The notes: generated from the sequence alone by a model not told the origin. A DNA stretch of 29,024 bases from Scatosoma sp045124465 (GCA_045124465.1 JBGVLV010000040.1:1-29024), one strand, 5' to 3'. Positions 16,901 to 25,690 are shown, numbered from the stretch's first letter. Numbers and translations are program-made.

Positions 16901-18898
16901 TTATTCCGTAACGCCCGCATAGATCTTCAACTGCGCGATCTGATTTTCGTCATAACCGCCGTCCTTGTCGTCCAAAGCCGCTTGCGCAACGCCCGCAAGA
17001 CTTCTCGCCAAAACGTCGGTGTATACGTATCTCGTCACTTCCTCGCCGTCGAGCGTAAGCGTTATCTTCATATATCCGCACGCCGAAATTTCCGTCGCGT
17101 AATCGGTATCGGGAATATCTATCAGCGTACCCCAGTATTTATACTTATCCGTTCCGCTTACTTCGTTTACCACGCTTACCGTAGCCTTAACGACTTTCGT
17201 CGTATCTACCGTCAAAACTCCGCCCCTCGTTGCGAGTAATTCACTGGGAAGAAGGATCGTGCCGACTTCTTCTATGGTGATTTCGTCATAGCTCTGCAAA
17301 GCAGTAACGTCCGCTTTGGAGATCGCCGTTTTGAAACGGATACCCGCAGAGCCGATCACTCTGATCGCCGCGCCCTCGACTGCAAAACTGTCTACGGTCA
17401 GAACTTTGCCTGCTACCGCCTCTTCGCCGACGGAAAGTTCCGCCGTCAAAGTCTTGTCGTCGTTTACGAACGCAACGGTGTCCAAAGCTAAGTCGTCAAG
17501 CGTAAGCGTGCTGTTCTTTCTCACCGAGTAAACGTATTTCGTATCGTTCGTCGAAGTAAGCGTAGCCTTCGTCATCACGGAAGTATCTTCCGTCGACAAA
17601 GTACTTACCGCCATTGTAAACGTGGAGCTGTACGCCTTGGCAGCATCCGTATCCCGTAACCTTAATCCGATATAACCGCTGATGGTATTGTCAACGGTTT
17701 TCGTATCCGTTACCGTTTCGCCGGAGGACTTATTCACATAAGTAAGCGAAATCGTCTTGTCTTTTACACTCAAAACAACGGAATAATTTTTATTATATCC
17801 GTACGTTGCCGCATCACTTCCGCCCATTAACAACGAAGTTCCGTTCGCGCTATCGGTTTCATTAGTTATCGTATATAAACGATACGTCGTATCGCCGTTA
17901 CCAAGAGCAAAACGATAACCGCTTACTTTACCGTCCGTTTCGCTCGCACCGAAATATATACCGCCTCCTGATCCCATAGTATTCGCCGAAACATTGATCG
18001 TCATCGTGAAATCACCGAACGTATCCGTTCCCAACCAGTGAGAAGTTACCTTATCTTCTTTCCCCGTAGTCACGTCGAACTGCGTTCCTTTTACGGTAGA
18101 AGTAGCCGTTATAACGCCACTCGTATCGCCTTCAACGATATTCGAGAAATCGTAAAGAGAAGTCGTCGCCGTGTTCGCCTCGTCTTTTTCGTATACGACA
18201 AAGTTATCGTAAGTAAAAGTCGTAGTAAAAGTCGACGAACCTATTTTTCCCGCGCCGATACCGCAATAGAACGAGGTGAAATCATCCGAAGTATAATGCT
18301 CGGGCGTTGCTACGCCCGCAAAAAATACGCCGTCTACGTAAATTTCGATATTCGCGCCGACCACGACCGTCCAGGTCTGCTGTACGCCGAATTTCACCAA
18401 TGCACCGTAGTTCGTGGACGAAAGCTTACTACCTGTACCCGCGCTAAAATTCCAAAGCTGTATTTGGGTGTCCGTAAAGTTTACGGTAATGCCGTCCGTA
18501 ATTCTCCACGAATCGTCGGAATTGTCTTCGGGGATCTCGGGGTCGGCAACAAGAATGGGCATATGTACGTTGGGGTTGGTGGTGTTGTTTTCCGTTCCCA
18601 TCGTAATATCCACCGAATACGCGTATTCCTTCGCGCCCGTATTATAGAGCATTTTGCCGCCCGCGTTCTTTCCGTACGTAACGGCATTGTCGGAAATTTT
18701 GCCGTAAACGTATTCCCAGCCCTCTTTCAACTGACCGTCGTTGAAATCCTCATAGAACTTCACGTTGTAGCCGTAGCTCGCGTCGTCCGCCTCTACCTTC
18801 ACCGTGCGATCAAGCGCAAGAGCCGCGCCCGATAAGCACAATACTGACGCTGCGCAGAGCAACGCCGTTGTTACCTTTCTGTTTGATGTTCTCAACAA
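16901..18898 (-). CDS. Secreted protein with two LamG-like domains and a conserved C-terminal domain
   Basis: 665-aa exported protein. The start is TTG at 18898, since AGGAGG lies exactly 8 bases upstream and no ATG is nearby; a second TTG follows directly. The signal peptide runs to about AALALD (about residue 29), with no lipobox. A first concanavalin/LamG-like domain covers about 45-235 (FYEDFNDGQLKEGWEYVYG, TWTVVVGANIEIYVDGVFFA) and a second about 247-445 (GGGIYFGASETDG, GYIGLRLRD). The C-terminal 150 residues contain IRVIGSAGIRFKTAI, then VGTILLPSELL, YWGTLIDIP and YTDVLARSLAGVA; I recall this arrangement from secreted proteins of uncultured Clostridia but cannot name a family. No catalytic signature was seen. 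It heads unit B, followed by the 47-aa gene. It may bind glycan at or outside the wall. Confidence 0.82.
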   Translation of the reverse strand: MLRTSNRKVTTALLCAASVLCLSGAALALDRTVKVEADDASYGYNVKFYEDFNDGQLKEGWEYVYGKISDNAVTYGKNAGGKMLYNTGAKEYAYSVDITMGTENNTTNPNVHMPILVADPEIPEDNSDDSWRITDGITVNFTDTQIQLWNFSAGTGSKLSSTNYGALVKFGVQQTWTVVVGANIEIYVDGVFFAGVATPEHYTSDDFTSFYCGIGAGKIGSSTFTTTFTYDNFVVYEKDEANTATTSLYDFSNIVEGDTSGVITATSTVKGTQFDVTTGKEDKVTSHWLGTDTFGDFTMTINVSANTMGSGGGIYFGASETDGKVSGYRFALGNGDTTYRLYTITNETDSANGTSLLMGGSDAATYGYNKNYSVVLSVKDKTISLTYVNKSSGETVTDTKTVDNTISGYIGLRLRDTDAAKAYSSTFTMAVSTLSTEDTSVMTKATLTSTNDTKYVYSVRKNSTLTLDDLALDTVAFVNDDKTLTAELSVGEEAVAGKVLTVDSFAVEGAAIRVIGSAGIRFKTAISKADVTALQSYDEITIEEVGTILLPSELLATRGGVLTVDTTKVVKATVSVVNEVSGTDKYKYWGTLIDIPDTDYATEISACGYMKITLTLDGEEVTRYVYTDVLARSLAGVAQAALDDKDGGYDENQIAQLKIYAGVTE

Positions 18899-18941
18899 AA
18901 TAGTGTCCTCCTACATTTATTTTTTTTGTTTTTTTACAGCG

Positions 18942-18965
18942 ACCGTTATGTAATTACATTTCGGT
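18942..18965. promoter_or_regulatory. Extended palindrome at the transcription start of unit B (candidate operator)
   Basis: A perfect 12-base palindrome ATGTAATTACAT (18948-18959) is flanked symmetrically by ACCG-TT on one side and TT-CGGT on the other, giving a 24-base dyad with only the TT pairs unmatched. It starts right at the expected transcription start about 8 bases after the -10 element. This position suits a repressor site. In RNA it could also fold as a hairpin. The other two promoters of the locus lack it. Confidence 0.5.
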
Positions 18966-18973
18966 ACACTATC

Positions 18974-19010
18974 ATTTTAAAGGATAATCGGAATAATTTC
19001 AAGACAAAAA
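18974..19010 (-). promoter_or_regulatory. Sigma-A promoter of unit B with upstream TTTTGTC box
   Basis: Minus strand reads TTTTTGTC, -35 TTGAAA (18997-19002), a 17-base spacer and -10 TAAAAT (18974-18979). The start is expected near 18966, with a leader of about 68 bases to the TTG codon. The box plus TTGA is identical to that of the promoters at 16610 and 25691. Confidence 0.8.
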
Positions 19011-19079
19011 TTTATGCAAGAAATTCACAAATTTTTACCAGTTCTTACATTCCGACCGTTTTTATCTGTTAAAACGGAT

Positions 19080-19128
19080 AAAAACGTTTGCTTTCTCCCG
19101 CCCCTTTTCAGACGGGAGAAAACGTTTT
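19080..19128 (-). terminator. Intrinsic terminator of unit A
   Basis: On the minus strand, TTTCTCCCG (19113-19121) pairs with CGGGAGAAA (19092-19100) around a 12-base loop; an outer AAAACG/CGTTTT pair surrounds it, and a run of five T follows (19084-19080). It lies 27 bases after the stop of the GLUG lipoprotein gene and before the unit B promoter, as expected for the end of unit A. Confidence 0.75.
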
Positions 19129-19154
19129 ATTTTTTACTTGCCGTCTGCGGTCCG

Positions 19155-21551
19155 TCAGCTTTTAAGCCCGCCGCCGTTATATGTGGCGTTCGTATTCGTA
19201 CCCGCAAGGTATCCCATATACGGACTCTCCTTCGCGATCGCGTCAAGCGCGCTTGCCAAAGTCGTTTCCGTCGAGCTGACCGTTTCGCCCGTGTACGTTT
19301 GGATAATGAACTTCACGGTATTCAAGCAGTAGCAGTTCATCACCGTAACGCGCGCGCAACCCGCGATACCGCCGATATACAGGGACGTCGCCGCGGCTGT
19401 GATATTGCCGTTATTCGTACAACCCGTCAACGCACCCGAACCCGCGCGCATAAGACCGATGATACCGCCCACGTAGTTGACCCTCGTCGCCTTGATCGCG
19501 CCGTTGTTCACACAGCCCGAGATCGTCACTTTGTTTTGATTTATCGCCGAGGCGGCAATACCGCCTACGCAGGTATCGGTTGCCGTGGTACTCGTCGCCG
19601 TCACCGCCGCGCCGTTCGTGCAATTCTTGATCGTGACCGTTTCCGTCGTTCCGATATAACCGACGATACCGCCCACGCTCGTCAAGCCTTTCACCGTACC
19701 CGACACCGTAACGTTGCTGATCGTCACCGAACCCGCTACGTTCCCCGCAAGAGCGCCGACGTTTCCCGCCGTACTCGTGATCGAAACGGAGCCGAGCGTA
19801 AGATCCTTGACCGTACCGCCGTCGAGTTGCGAGAAGAATCCCGATTTCGAGGTATTTGCCGACACGTTGAAAGAAGAGATCGTCTTATTATTGCCGTCGA
19901 ACGTACCCGTAAAGCCCGCCGCGATCGGAGTCCAGCCAAAACCGTTCAGATCGATATCCGCTTGCAGCTGATAATATTTATCCGTTTCCACGCCCGCGCC
20001 TATGATCTCCGCGAACGCGTACAGTTCTTTCACCGTGCTTATCGCGTAAGGGGAACTTTCCGTTCCCGCGCCGTTGAGCTTGAACACGGGTTTCGCATAC
20101 ACGGTAAGCGTACTGTCATTGATTTTACTCGTATCGATATTCGCGAAATCCACCGCGCTCGTACAAGCCGCGTCGTAATAATATCCGCTTGCGAAGTCGT
20201 ACACCGCGTGCGAGAGTTTGGGCAATACGACGGATTCGTTGAGCTGATAATCGGCGATCGCCTCGACCGTATAACCGCTGACCTGCGTTTCGATCGCGAG
20301 CGTATATTTCGCGGAATCGTCCTTTTCCCACTTGGCAAGGTAGGTCGCGTTAAGGCTCATCTTCGTCGCAAAGCTATCCTCGGCAAGCGCCTCGACCGAG
20401 CCTTCGTCGTAGCGGTACCAGCCCTTGAACGTATACCCCGTGCGCGTAGGCTCGGTCAGTTCGTCATAGTCGTACGTATCGAGCGCGACCGTCTTTTCCG
20501 TTGCGCCGTCGATCGTACCGCCGTTCGCGTCGAACGTTACGAAGTAGCTCCCGACCGTCTTGACCTGCGGGTTTGCGAAATACACGTTCGTGGACTTCGC
20601 TCTGAACCCGACGATGGATTGATCGAGATGCGCCGAAGTAACTTTCGTACCGTCTACCGCGATCGTCGCGATCTCCTCGCCGTCCACGCCGATATAATAG
20701 GTCTGCGCGGACTTATCCAAACGCACGGAATAGGTGAACGTTTCTTCCTCGTCGCTAAGCAACCAGTTTCTGAACTTCGCATAGTACGCCGTGCCTTCGA
20801 GGTTGGACATATAGACCGTTTGCAACAACTGCGTTTTAGAACCGATACTATACAGGAGCAGACCGCCTGCATTCGCGCTCGTTGCGTTTGCGACGAATAT
20901 TTGCAGATAATCGGAGAACGCGTTGTTTGCGTAACCGCCCGCCGCGAACGTCATACCGCAGTCGCCTGCGTAATCGCCCGAGTCCGCAGGCAAGGTCATA
21001 TCCACCGAGTACACGCTGCCGTCGGCAAGCGAAAGGTTGTTGAGCGCGCCGTGCGAGCTGGCGTCTACGGGACGGTAGCCGTCCGCGGTCAGTTCGAAAT
21101 CCTTATCCCCGCTCTGCATACCGTTGTCGTACACGGCGTAGAAGTACAGCGTTTCCTCGCCCATCGTGACCGTAGCGGGCGCTTGCGTATCGTCCGAAGA
21201 ATACGCCCAGTACAGGAACGGACAGCTGTAATTGCCGATGACCTTATCGGGAACGTCGGTCGGCAGAGTCACCGTTTCGTCTTTGTCGTAGTATTTCGTT
21301 TCCACGGTGTAATCGCTTTGTCCCGTCATGAAATACACGGCTTTGCCCGTTTGCTCCTCGTCGCCCGAGTTGTCGCCCGAATTGTCGCCCGTGTTGTCAC
21401 CCGTGTTATCGCCCGAATTGTCGCCGTTTTCCTCGGTCGCGGGCGGGGTGGTCGTAGCGGGTTTACCCTCGCAACCGACGGCAAAACCCGCGGAGCAGAA
21501 CACGAGAGCCAAGACGAGCAGCATTGCCTTGAATTTGCCTGATATTTTCAC
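19155..21551 (-). CDS. Surface lipoprotein with (G)DN(S/T) linker, InlB-type repeats, LamG-like domain and GLUG repeats
   Basis: 798-aa predicted lipoprotein. GTG at 21551 is the preferred start because GGGAGG lies 7 bases upstream; an in-frame ATG at 21566 has no ribosome site and would put that GGGAGG inside the gene. Lipobox GFAVGC gives Cys about 27. Next comes an acidic low-complexity linker of repeated G-D-N-S/T units, then an InlB-like region, a LamG-like domain (about 150-325; FELTADGYRPV, YIGVDGEEIATIAV, IVGFRAKSTNVYF), an InlB repeat (YFVTFDANGGTI, RTGYTFKGWYRYD) and C-terminal GLUG repeats (about 540-740; FTGTFDGNNKTI, GTVKDLTLGSVSI, NVGALAGN, YVGGIIGLMR). It is clearly paralogous to 13313-16531, with the same phrases in the same order. 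No catalytic domain is recognised. It ends unit A. Confidence 0.85.
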   Translation of the reverse strand: MKISGKFKAMLLVLALVFCSAGFAVGCEGKPATTTPPATEENGDNSGDNTGDNTGDNSGDNSGDEEQTGKAVYFMTGQSDYTVETKYYDKDETVTLPTDVPDKVIGNYSCPFLYWAYSSDDTQAPATVTMGEETLYFYAVYDNGMQSGDKDFELTADGYRPVDASSHGALNNLSLADGSVYSVDMTLPADSGDYAGDCGMTFAAGGYANNAFSDYLQIFVANATSANAGGLLLYSIGSKTQLLQTVYMSNLEGTAYYAKFRNWLLSDEEETFTYSVRLDKSAQTYYIGVDGEEIATIAVDGTKVTSAHLDQSIVGFRAKSTNVYFANPQVKTVGSYFVTFDANGGTIDGATEKTVALDTYDYDELTEPTRTGYTFKGWYRYDEGSVEALAEDSFATKMSLNATYLAKWEKDDSAKYTLAIETQVSGYTVEAIADYQLNESVVLPKLSHAVYDFASGYYYDAACTSAVDFANIDTSKINDSTLTVYAKPVFKLNGAGTESSPYAISTVKELYAFAEIIGAGVETDKYYQLQADIDLNGFGWTPIAAGFTGTFDGNNKTISSFNVSANTSKSGFFSQLDGGTVKDLTLGSVSITSTAGNVGALAGNVAGSVTISNVTVSGTVKGLTSVGGIVGYIGTTETVTIKNCTNGAAVTATSTTATDTCVGGIAASAINQNKVTISGCVNNGAIKATRVNYVGGIIGLMRAGSGALTGCTNNGNITAAATSLYIGGIAGCARVTVMNCYCLNTVKFIIQTYTGETVSSTETTLASALDAIAKESPYMGYLAGTNTNATYNGGGLKS
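21361..21425 (-). repeat. 12-base tandem repeat encoding a (G)DN(S/T) linker
   Basis: About five to six copies of a 12-base unit close to TTGTCGCCCGAA (plus strand), encoding alternating Asp-Asn-Ser/Thr-Gly in the lipoprotein linker just after the lipidated cysteine. It is a protein spacer, likely lifting the domains away from the membrane, and a possible site of copy-number change. Confidence 0.8.
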
Positions 21552-21589
21552 TATGTTTCCTCCCATAATAATTTTTTATCTTTCACCGT

Positions 21590-23317
21590 TTAGAGTTCCG
21601 ACTCGTAGAAGAGTATTTCGCGTACCCACAGAAGGTCGGTCGTCGTATACTTGAACGTGATACGCGCTTTATTGCAAGCGGTCGGCTCGAACGTCCATTG
21701 TTTTTTGTATACCTTGGTCGTATCCGTCGTTTGCGCCGCCGTCGTCCACGTATCGCCGCCGTCGGCGGAAAGTTCTATCGTGTAGTTATAGGCGTAGCTC
21801 GCGTTGAGTATCATAGCGATCTTTTCGAGCGTGACCGTTTCGGCGAAGTCGACATACACCGTTATATCGTTGCTCTTCAACCCGTAGCAACGGAAACTTG
21901 CGCCCGAGTTTTCCGACTTCCAGTTGCCGTTGACGACGTTTTCTATGCCGTTATACAGATTCGAGGTATATGCCTTTATCGTGGAATCGGTAGAGGCGAT
22001 CATAGGTCCTTTATACCAGTTCTCGTCGAGCACGACCAGTTTGGCGTTATCCTCGTCGAACGCTTTCGACTCGTGCGTGAGCGTAGGCGCTTGATAGTCG
22101 CTGCAAAGGCGCATAAAACGGGACAAGCCCATGAGCGTAAGCCCCACGCCGTAACTGACGGTGTTGTTTTTGAGCTTTTCTTCCGTAGTGTACGAGGACG
22201 GCGAGCCTGCGGGCGGTTGGCAATACCCGACCAGACCGCTTTCCTGTATACACTCGGTCGTGATCGTGTCGTACGCTTTCTGCACGACGGGAACGTACGT
22301 ATCCGCGTCCAGAAGTCCGAGATCGATACCCACGCACATACCGTACAGGAAACCTGCCGTACCCGTCATTTCCTTGCCCGCTTTATGCGACGCGTCGCCG
22401 AGGTTTACGTTCCAGATCCCGTCTTCGCGGCGGACGTTTTTCAGTCCCTCGCTCATCATCAGGAAATCGTTTTTATACGTTTCGTACGCGGGGTCGTTCC
22501 GATCCATATACAACATTCTTTGGGCGAGGGTCACGTATACCCACGTATTACCTCTGCTCCAAAGCACCTTTTCCGCGCCGTCGAGGTTTGCCCAGCCGCT
22601 ACCCGTTTCGGGTACGAACTGCCAGTCGCGGAACCAAAGCCAGCTCTCCTCGTCGAAGAAACGTTCGCGGTAATACATATAGGTGTCGTAGTCAAGTTTC
22701 GTATATTTATCGTCGCCCGTGACTTGACTTAAATAAGTAAGCGAAAAACCCGCCATATAAATTTCGTCTACCCACGAATAGTCCATCATACCGTACTCGT
22801 AATTATAGTCGAAGATATCTATCGCGTCTTCGAGCTTATAATCCATCGAGCCGTCCTCTTCGGCCGTCAGCGAATGTAACATACAGTATACCTGCGCGGT
22901 GCAGATGGCGTCGCAAACGGTCGATTTGTCGCCGTTATACACAAGCCAGCCGTAGTTTTCCGCGAGGTCGTACGTACGGTTGTAGTACTCGATATTGCCC
23001 GTAGCCTGATACGCCTCCAAGGCGCCGAGATGATAGGTCGCCGTCAGCCAGTCCCAACCGCTCGTGTATTTGTTCGTCACCCAGTAGTTTTGTACTTTAT
23101 CGATGACCTCGGCTACGTCGGCGGCGTTATATCCGCTCATGCCCGAAAATTCGTATTCGGGCTTTTCAAACGACGTGCCGTCGGCTACGCTGACGACCGT
23201 TTTCGTCTGCGCGGACGAGGCGGTAGCCTTTGCGCCCGCGAGTTGGGGAAGATACGCGTTCAGGGTCATACCGACCGCCAACAAACACGCGATACATACG
23301 TTCGTTTTCTTTTTCAT
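21590..23317 (-). CDS. Exported GH105-type unsaturated uronyl hydrolase with C-terminal F5/8C-like domain
   Basis: 575-aa secreted enzyme of the (alpha/alpha)6-barrel GH88/GH105 group, which remove the unsaturated uronic acid left by polysaccharide lyases, typically from rhamnogalacturonan. Signal peptide to about residue 29 (PQLAGAKA). Barrel motifs are SWVDEIYMAGFSLTYL (candidate catalytic Asp about 184), WSRGNTWVYVTLAQ (about 253-266) and KEMTGTAGFLYGMCVGI (about 315-331). From about residue 430 a discoidin/F5-8C-like domain follows (ENVVNGNWKSENSG, DITVYVDFAETVTLEKIAMI, WVREILFYESEL), which often binds sugar. GH105 enzymes are often cytoplasmic; export plus a binding domain is notable. 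It lies 14 bases after the upstream lipoprotein gene with GGGAGG before its ATG. No lyase gene is visible in the window. Confidence 0.85.
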   Translation of the reverse strand: MKKKTNVCIACLLAVGMTLNAYLPQLAGAKATASSAQTKTVVSVADGTSFEKPEYEFSGMSGYNAADVAEVIDKVQNYWVTNKYTSGWDWLTATYHLGALEAYQATGNIEYYNRTYDLAENYGWLVYNGDKSTVCDAICTAQVYCMLHSLTAEEDGSMDYKLEDAIDIFDYNYEYGMMDYSWVDEIYMAGFSLTYLSQVTGDDKYTKLDYDTYMYYRERFFDEESWLWFRDWQFVPETGSGWANLDGAEKVLWSRGNTWVYVTLAQRMLYMDRNDPAYETYKNDFLMMSEGLKNVRREDGIWNVNLGDASHKAGKEMTGTAGFLYGMCVGIDLGLLDADTYVPVVQKAYDTITTECIQESGLVGYCQPPAGSPSSYTTEEKLKNNTVSYGVGLTLMGLSRFMRLCSDYQAPTLTHESKAFDEDNAKLVVLDENWYKGPMIASTDSTIKAYTSNLYNGIENVVNGNWKSENSGASFRCYGLKSNDITVYVDFAETVTLEKIAMILNASYAYNYTIELSADGGDTWTTAAQTTDTTKVYKKQWTFEPTACNKARITFKYTTTDLLWVREILFYESEL

Positions 23318-23331
23318 CTACTCGTCCTCCC

Positions 23332-25626
23332 TTATCTTTCTATCGTTGCGTTCTGTACTTTTATCAGCATATTTTCGGAGAACACGCCCACGCTCGCCGC
23401 CGAGCCGCAGACCGTTTCGTCCGTCAACGTCCAAGCCGTATAGTTCCCCACTTTGAGCGTTATGCTATCCGTCGATTTCTCCACGGAAAGCGGGGTCGCC
23501 GCGCCGTCGCGGTAGAACAGCGCCACCGTTAAAACGTCGCCTTGCCGTACCTTGCCGTCTTGGACGAACTCGTACGCGATCTTCGTATTCATAAGCTCGC
23601 CGTCGTAATACGTTTCCGTGATATAGAAATACAGATACCCGTTTCCGTTCGCGATCACGAACCCGAACTTCGGCGTTTCGTCGCCGTTGCAAAGATCGGT
23701 GGCGGAGAAGTCCGCGCTTGCCGTAAAGCTCGCCGACGCGTCGCCTTTAAAGTACGCGTATTTCTTATCCGCTCCCGTACGGCTCGTCAATGCCAACGCT
23801 CCGTCCTCGACCGTCCAACCGAACGAGCTGTCGCCGTAGGTCGAACTTCCGAACGTTTCCGAACCTTCGAGCGGCGTTTCCAAGCCGAGCGCGGTACACA
23901 CCGCCGTAACGTACGTATCGTACCCCTCTGCCGTCAACGCGCCGTTTACAACGCCGTCCGCGCGCAAGTTTTCGTTCGCGTCCACGATGGTAAGATAGTC
24001 CGTCGTCAGAGCGAATTCTTTCATCGCCGCATTGACGGTGGAAACGAGATTGCTATCCGCCGCGCTTACGGTATTTTTCAGCAACGCCGTCCAGTACAAC
24101 TGCGTTTGCGGGAGCGCGGCGTTATACGTTTGCAAAAGGTTTTTTATCCGCGCAACGACGGTCGCCGCAGACGCGCCCGATTCCGCGTCTTTCGCTCCGA
24201 CGCTGAAAAGCAGGCTTGCGGGCGAAACCGCTTTTGCCGTTGCGATCGCCGCCTCCGTCGCGTAGTCCGCTACGGTCATACCCTCGAACGCCACGTTGCA
24301 TACCGTTTTGTCCGCGACGTTTTGCGTAAATCTCTTCCAGCTTTCCGCCGTCAGACTGCCGTCGCCGTAGAACAGACAGTCCGCGTTTTCGTACACGCTA
24401 TCGAACCGCCCGACGATAGAGCCGTCCGCGGTCACGGAAAGATAGGTCGCGGGAGCTTGCAGATCGCACTTGTAGCCGTCCGCAAAATACCGCTCCGCGT
24501 TGGCTTGGATCGCCGGGATCTCCGCGCTCGAACGGACCGTGCCCGTCGTGGCTTTTTTCCCGTCCGTTCCGAGCGTATTGTTACGCGCGGGCGCGAAGGT
24601 CATATTGCCGACCGCCGTTTGCTTGGTCAGACCGAACAGATCGTAGCCGAGGAACACTTCCACCGCGTAGCCGTCGAATCCGTTCTTGGATTTTGTGCAA
24701 AGAAACGTTTCCGTCGAGAAGTTCTCGCCGTATACGTATCCCACTTCGTACCCCGACAGACCGTAATCGTCCGCACCGAGGCATTTCTGTAACAAAAACG
24801 TGCCGTCCGCCGTCACAAGACAGCGCAAGGCGTTCGCGTTTTCAAGGCTTTGCGTGGTCGCGGCGCAAACGCGGAATTCCACGTAGTCGCGTTCTTCCGT
24901 TCCCAAACGGCCGTTCTGCACCACGTTGTCGTCCGCGACGAGGACGGTAAACGACAGACCGTTTTCAAGGTACTGCGCGTTGAAATACGCGTCCTGATCC
25001 CCCATATTCGAAAGCACGTAATCGTATTCCTCGTTGACGACGGGGTTTTCCGCGAACACCGCTTTGAATTCGAGTTCGGTATCCTGCATATACGCTTTCG
25101 CCGAATACGTAAAATCCTCCGTTTCCTCGAAAAGGATCTCCACGCCGTTGGCGTACAGCTTTTTAAGACGGTAGCCGTCGTTTGCCTTGACGGTAGCCGA
25201 AACGGTATCGCCGTATTTCGCCTCCGTGACCGCGGGCGTGACCGTGCCGCCCTTGACGCTCGCCGCGGTGACTTCGTACGCCGTGTCCGCGTTCGCCGCG
25301 TATACTTTCACCGTCACGTCGCAGTCGGGCATTACAAAGCTCGCGGACGTGAGTTCTTGTCCGTTCACCACGATCTTGCGGAGATAGTACCCCTCGGAAA
25401 GGGTGAGGGTGAGCTTGACCGTGTCCCCGCTCTCCGCCGTCGTCGGCGCGCTCACCTGTACGCCCGCCGTCGCCGTGCAGGTTATGGCGTAGGTCGAAAC
25501 GGTCGTTGCGGGCGGGTCGTTGCCGTTACCCGCGTCGGGGGAGATACAGGAAACCATCGCTCCCATACCGAACGCGCAAGCCAAGACCGCGCTCAAAGCT
25601 AATGTCTTTTTCAGAGTTTTTCGCAT
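23332..25626 (-). CDS. Lipoprotein with InlB-type repeats, CBM9-like domain and degenerate SGNH-hydrolase domain
   Basis: 764-aa predicted lipoprotein, first gene of unit A; AGGAGG precedes the ATG. The signal peptide ends MVSC (Cys about 27, imperfect lipobox). Two InlB/Flg_new-like repeats cover about 45-195 (SEGYYLRKIVVNGQEL, NDGYRLKKLYANGVEI). A CBM9/DOMON-like domain spans about 205-385 (AYFNAQYLENGLSFTVLV, RDYVEFRVCA, DGYAVEVFLGYDLFGL). Residues about 405-580 follow the SGNH fold in order, but with GDGSLT for GDSIT, SVGAKD for the GxND block and NGALTAEGY where DGLHxNxxGY is usual, so catalytic Asn and His are absent. A LamG-like domain ends the protein (about 590-764). It is probably a non-catalytic binding protein. 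The SGNH reading is my pattern match and less certain than the rest. Confidence 0.75.
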   Translation of the reverse strand: MRKTLKKTLALSAVLACAFGMGAMVSCISPDAGNGNDPPATTVSTYAITCTATAGVQVSAPTTAESGDTVKLTLTLSEGYYLRKIVVNGQELTSASFVMPDCDVTVKVYAANADTAYEVTAASVKGGTVTPAVTEAKYGDTVSATVKANDGYRLKKLYANGVEILFEETEDFTYSAKAYMQDTELEFKAVFAENPVVNEEYDYVLSNMGDQDAYFNAQYLENGLSFTVLVADDNVVQNGRLGTEERDYVEFRVCAATTQSLENANALRCLVTADGTFLLQKCLGADDYGLSGYEVGYVYGENFSTETFLCTKSKNGFDGYAVEVFLGYDLFGLTKQTAVGNMTFAPARNNTLGTDGKKATTGTVRSSAEIPAIQANAERYFADGYKCDLQAPATYLSVTADGSIVGRFDSVYENADCLFYGDGSLTAESWKRFTQNVADKTVCNVAFEGMTVADYATEAAIATAKAVSPASLLFSVGAKDAESGASAATVVARIKNLLQTYNAALPQTQLYWTALLKNTVSAADSNLVSTVNAAMKEFALTTDYLTIVDANENLRADGVVNGALTAEGYDTYVTAVCTALGLETPLEGSETFGSSTYGDSSFGWTVEDGALALTSRTGADKKYAYFKGDASASFTASADFSATDLCNGDETPKFGFVIANGNGYLYFYITETYYDGELMNTKIAYEFVQDGKVRQGDVLTVALFYRDGAATPLSVEKSTDSITLKVGNYTAWTLTDETVCGSAASVGVFSENMLIKVQNATIER

Positions 25627-25690
25627 AATTCCTCCTTATTTGTTTATCGTTTTAACAGTTTATAAAAAACAATAAACCATCTTGAAATTT

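Noticed and set aside
21361..21425. Regular 12-base repeats as a possible CRISPR or intergenic repeat
   Set aside because: They are in frame and encode an acidic linker in a lipoprotein; no spacers.
19014..21542. 842-codon plus-strand open frame
   Set aside because: Antisense shadow of the GLUG lipoprotein gene; it also crosses the unit A terminator and has no ribosome site.
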